From: an uncultured Selenomonadales bacterium
Lineage (GTDB): Bacteria > Bacillota_C > Negativicutes > Selenomonadales > Selenomonadaceae
Length of the DNA: 5,594 nt
Direction: 5' to 3'
NCBI GenBank assembly: GCA_937907035.1
Contig: CALCTX010000072.1
Span: forward strand, 1-5,594
The notes under the pieces are model-generated. The model worked only from the letters and a program-made list of their open reading frames with translations, had not been told where the DNA came from and made no database searches. The first letter of the stretch is position 1, and every line of letters starts with the position of its first letter. The translations under genes were made by a program, and so were the position numbers. Below, in pieces: positions 3,914-5,594 of the stretch.

Positions 3914-5065
3914 TTAACCTTTAAACATCTTCTTTACCGTATCAAAAAAACTCTTTTGTTCCGGATTTACCTTTTCCCCACTGATCTCTCCGAATTCTTT
4001 CAGCAATGCTTTTTGCTTGTCAGAAAGATTTTGCGGTGTGAGCACTTTGATCCGTACCCGCTGATCGCCACGACCGGTACCCTTCAGATGGGGTATTCCT
4101 TTTCCCTTCAACCGAAGCACTGTTCCCGACTGAATACCGGCAGGTATCTTCATCTCTACCTTTCCGTCAAGCGTCGGCACTTCTACATCGTCGCCCAGTG
4201 CTGCCTGAACAAAAGTGATCGGCACCTCACAAAGCACATCAAAATCATCACGGGAAAAAATCTTATGCGGCTTAACAAAAATGTAAACGTATAAATCTCC
4301 CGGCCCGCCACCACGAGTACCGGCTTCGCCACCGCCAGATACCCGGATACGCGATCCCTGATCGACTCCCGGCGGTATCTTGACACTTATCTTACGGCGA
4401 ACCTGCTTTTTACCCGTACCATGACAATCAGAACAAGGATTTTTAACAATCTTGCCGCTGCCGTTGCAACGATCACAGGTTCTGGTATTCATTATCCGCC
4501 CAAACGGCGTGTTTTGTGCATGCTGTACCTGTCCGGAACCATGACAGTTAGGACATTCCTCCGGGGAACTGCCAGCTGCTGCACCACTGCCATGACAAGT
4601 CGGGCATTCCTCAGTACGTGGAATATTTAACTCGGCCTCTTTACCAAAAGCTGCTTCGTCAAAGGAAATTTCCAGATCATAGCGGAGATCACTGCCTCGT
4701 TCCGGCCCTGGACGACGGCGACGACCGCCACCGCCGCCAAAGAACATATCAAAGATATCTCCCATGCCGCCATCGCCAAAGCCACCGAAACCTCCAAATC
4801 CGCCAAAGCCACTGCCACCACCCATGCCACCTGTTCCATCGAAAGCAGCATGACCAAACTGATCATATTTTTGCCGTTTCTGCGGATCAGACAGTACTTC
4901 ATTAGCCTCATTGACTTCCTTAAATTTTTCCTCAGCTTCTTTATTGCCTGGATTCAAATCCGGATGGTATTTGCGGGCCATCTTCTTATATGCTTTTTTA
5001 ATATCAGCCTCAGATGCAGATTTATCTACTCCGAGGACCTCATAATAATCGCGTTTCTCGCTCAC
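3914..5065 (-). CDS. dnaJ: Chaperone protein DnaJ (Hsp40, type I)
   Basis: DnaJ binds unfolded clients, delivers them to DnaK and stimulates its ATPase. The 383-aa product has the full type I layout. The J domain (about 5-70) carries the HPD motif (34-36) that contacts DnaK. The G/F-rich linker (about 76-115) is rich in GFGG repeats. The zinc-binding domain has four repeats, CPTCHGSG (154-161), CPNCHGSG (171-178), CDRCNGSG (197-204) and CSDCHGTG (211-218), all eight cysteines intact. The C-terminal substrate domains and dimerisation tail follow. The start is GTG at 5063-5065, with GAGGTGG upstream and [12 protein letters not shown] as the expected N-terminus. It lies 30 nt after dnaK and ends in the terminator at 3871-3906. 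Heat-shock promoters or CIRCE sites would be upstream of the window. Confidence 0.98.
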   Translation of the reverse strand: MSEKRDYYEVLGVDKSASEADIKKAYKKMARKYHPDLNPGNKEAEEKFKEVNEANEVLSDPQKRQKYDQFGHAAFDGTGGMGGGSGFGGFGGFGGFGDGGMGDIFDMFFGGGGGRRRRPGPERGSDLRYDLEISFDEAAFGKEAELNIPRTEECPTCHGSGAAAGSSPEECPNCHGSGQVQHAQNTPFGRIMNTRTCDRCNGSGKIVKNPCSDCHGTGKKQVRRKISVKIPPGVDQGSRIRVSGGGEAGTRGGGPGDLYVYIFVKPHKIFSRDDFDVLCEVPITFVQAALGDDVEVPTLDGKVEMKIPAGIQSGTVLRLKGKGIPHLKGTGRGDQRVRIKVLTPQNLSDKQKALLKEFGEISGEKVNPEQKSFFDTVKKMFKG

Positions 5066-5095
5066 TTTGCACCACCTCGTTGTCCGACAGATAAA

Positions 5096-5594
5096 TTATT
5101 TCTTATCGTCATCAACGACCTTATACTCGGCATCAACAACATCATCGTCAGTCTTTTTTGCTTCCTGCTGCGCACCGGCATCAGATGTGCCTTGTGCACC
5201 GCCAGCAGCTCCGGCTGCACCGGCAGCCTGCTGAGCTGCCTGATAAGCAGCCGCACTCATTTCATAAAGCGGCTTCTGTAATTCCTCAGTTGCTTTCTTA
5301 ATTGCTTCATTGTCAGTGCCTTTCAAAGCTTCTTTAACCTTTTCTATTCCGGCCTTAACTTTTTCAATCTGAGCAGCATCTGCTTTATCGCCAAGATCCT
5401 TTATTGTCTTTTCAGCCTGATAGCAGAGAGAATCAGCATTATTTCTGATCTCAATGGCTTCTTTCTGAGCCTTATCTTCAGCAGCATGCGCCTCAGCTTC
5501 TTTAACCATGCGATCAATATCTTCCTTGCTCATGCCGGAATCAGACTGAATTGTGATCTTCTGCTCTTTGCCAGTACCGAGATCCTTTGCCGAT
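5096..5594 (-). CDS. dnaK: Molecular chaperone DnaK (Hsp70), C-terminal part
   Basis: The last 165 codons of DnaK, whose 5' part lies beyond the right edge. The frame is open to the window end, beginning [20 protein letters not shown], the end of the substrate-binding beta domain. Next comes the helical lid (about the following 110 residues, from [20 protein letters not shown] through [14 protein letters not shown]). An Ala/Gly/Gln-rich flexible linker follows, then the conserved acidic tail [17 protein letters not shown], which in this family helps fold and interact with partners. It holds unfolded chains in an ATP-dependent cycle with DnaJ and GrpE. An ATG at 5531-5533 is an internal methionine, not the start. 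Confidence 0.97.
   Translation of the reverse strand, partial: SAKDLGTGKEQKITIQSDSGMSKEDIDRMVKEAEAHAAEDKAQKEAIEIRNNADSLCYQAEKTIKDLGDKADAAQIEKVKAGIEKVKEALKGTDNEAIKKATEELQKPLYEMSAAAYQAAQQAAGAAGAAGGAQGTSDAGAQQEAKKTDDDVVDAEYKVVDDDKK

Noticed and set aside
4618..4911. ORFs of about 95 aa on both strands within dnaJ
   Set aside because: They are shadows of the G/F-rich and zinc-finger coding region of dnaJ, with low-complexity composition.
1..5594. CRISPR array, tRNA or rRNA genes
   Set aside because: No spaced direct repeats, cloverleaf-like tRNA sequence or rRNA sequence was seen on either strand.

Overview
The window joins two kinds of DNA. The right-hand part (about 1581-5594) is chromosomal housekeeping sequence of a Firmicute. 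All its genes lie on the minus strand in the order dnaK (3' end only), dnaJ, prmA, rsmE, mtaB (5' end only). This order, the DnaK tail ending in a [16 protein letters not shown] motif and the long G/F-rich DnaJ fit a low-to-mid GC Firmicute. A gut Negativicute (Acidaminococcaceae-like) is my best guess, but it rests on general protein flavour rather than a search.

The left-hand part (1 to about 1580) is the end of an integrated mobile element, either an integrative conjugative element or a prophage. It carries, all on the minus strand, a 69-aa unknown protein followed by a strong terminator, a promoter plus structured leader that ends in a second terminator, a sigma-70 region-4-like protein, a 43-aa small protein, and the start of a phage-type replisome organiser that runs off the left edge. 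The element is GC-richer with G/C-ending codons, in contrast to the mixed codon use on the host side.

The boundary lies inside mtaB, the gene for the tRNA ms2t6A methylthiotransferase. The MtaB reading frame is normal for about 138 residues, then switches near 1580 to 22 unrelated codons and a stop. The radical-SAM part with its CxxxCxxC cluster is therefore missing here. An imperfect dyad (GAAGAT at 1560-1565 and ATCTTC at 1596-1601) is centred exactly on that switch, as expected for a serine-integrase attachment site. The missing 3' part of mtaB should be at the other end of the element, outside this window.

Host layout: dnaK and dnaJ are 30 bp apart and dnaJ ends in an intrinsic terminator. 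prmA, rsmE and mtaB form a tightly coupled unit with 4-nt overlaps (ATGA, GTGA), probably from a promoter just upstream of prmA. Transcription of that unit now runs through the truncated mtaB into the element, past the 69-aa gene, and should stop at the large hairpin at 1144-1200. The most interesting regulatory piece is the leader at 915-1100. It has a promoter, a possible leader peptide, alternative stem-loops and a terminator placed 44 nt before the sigma-like gene, which suggests attenuation control of the element's early operon.
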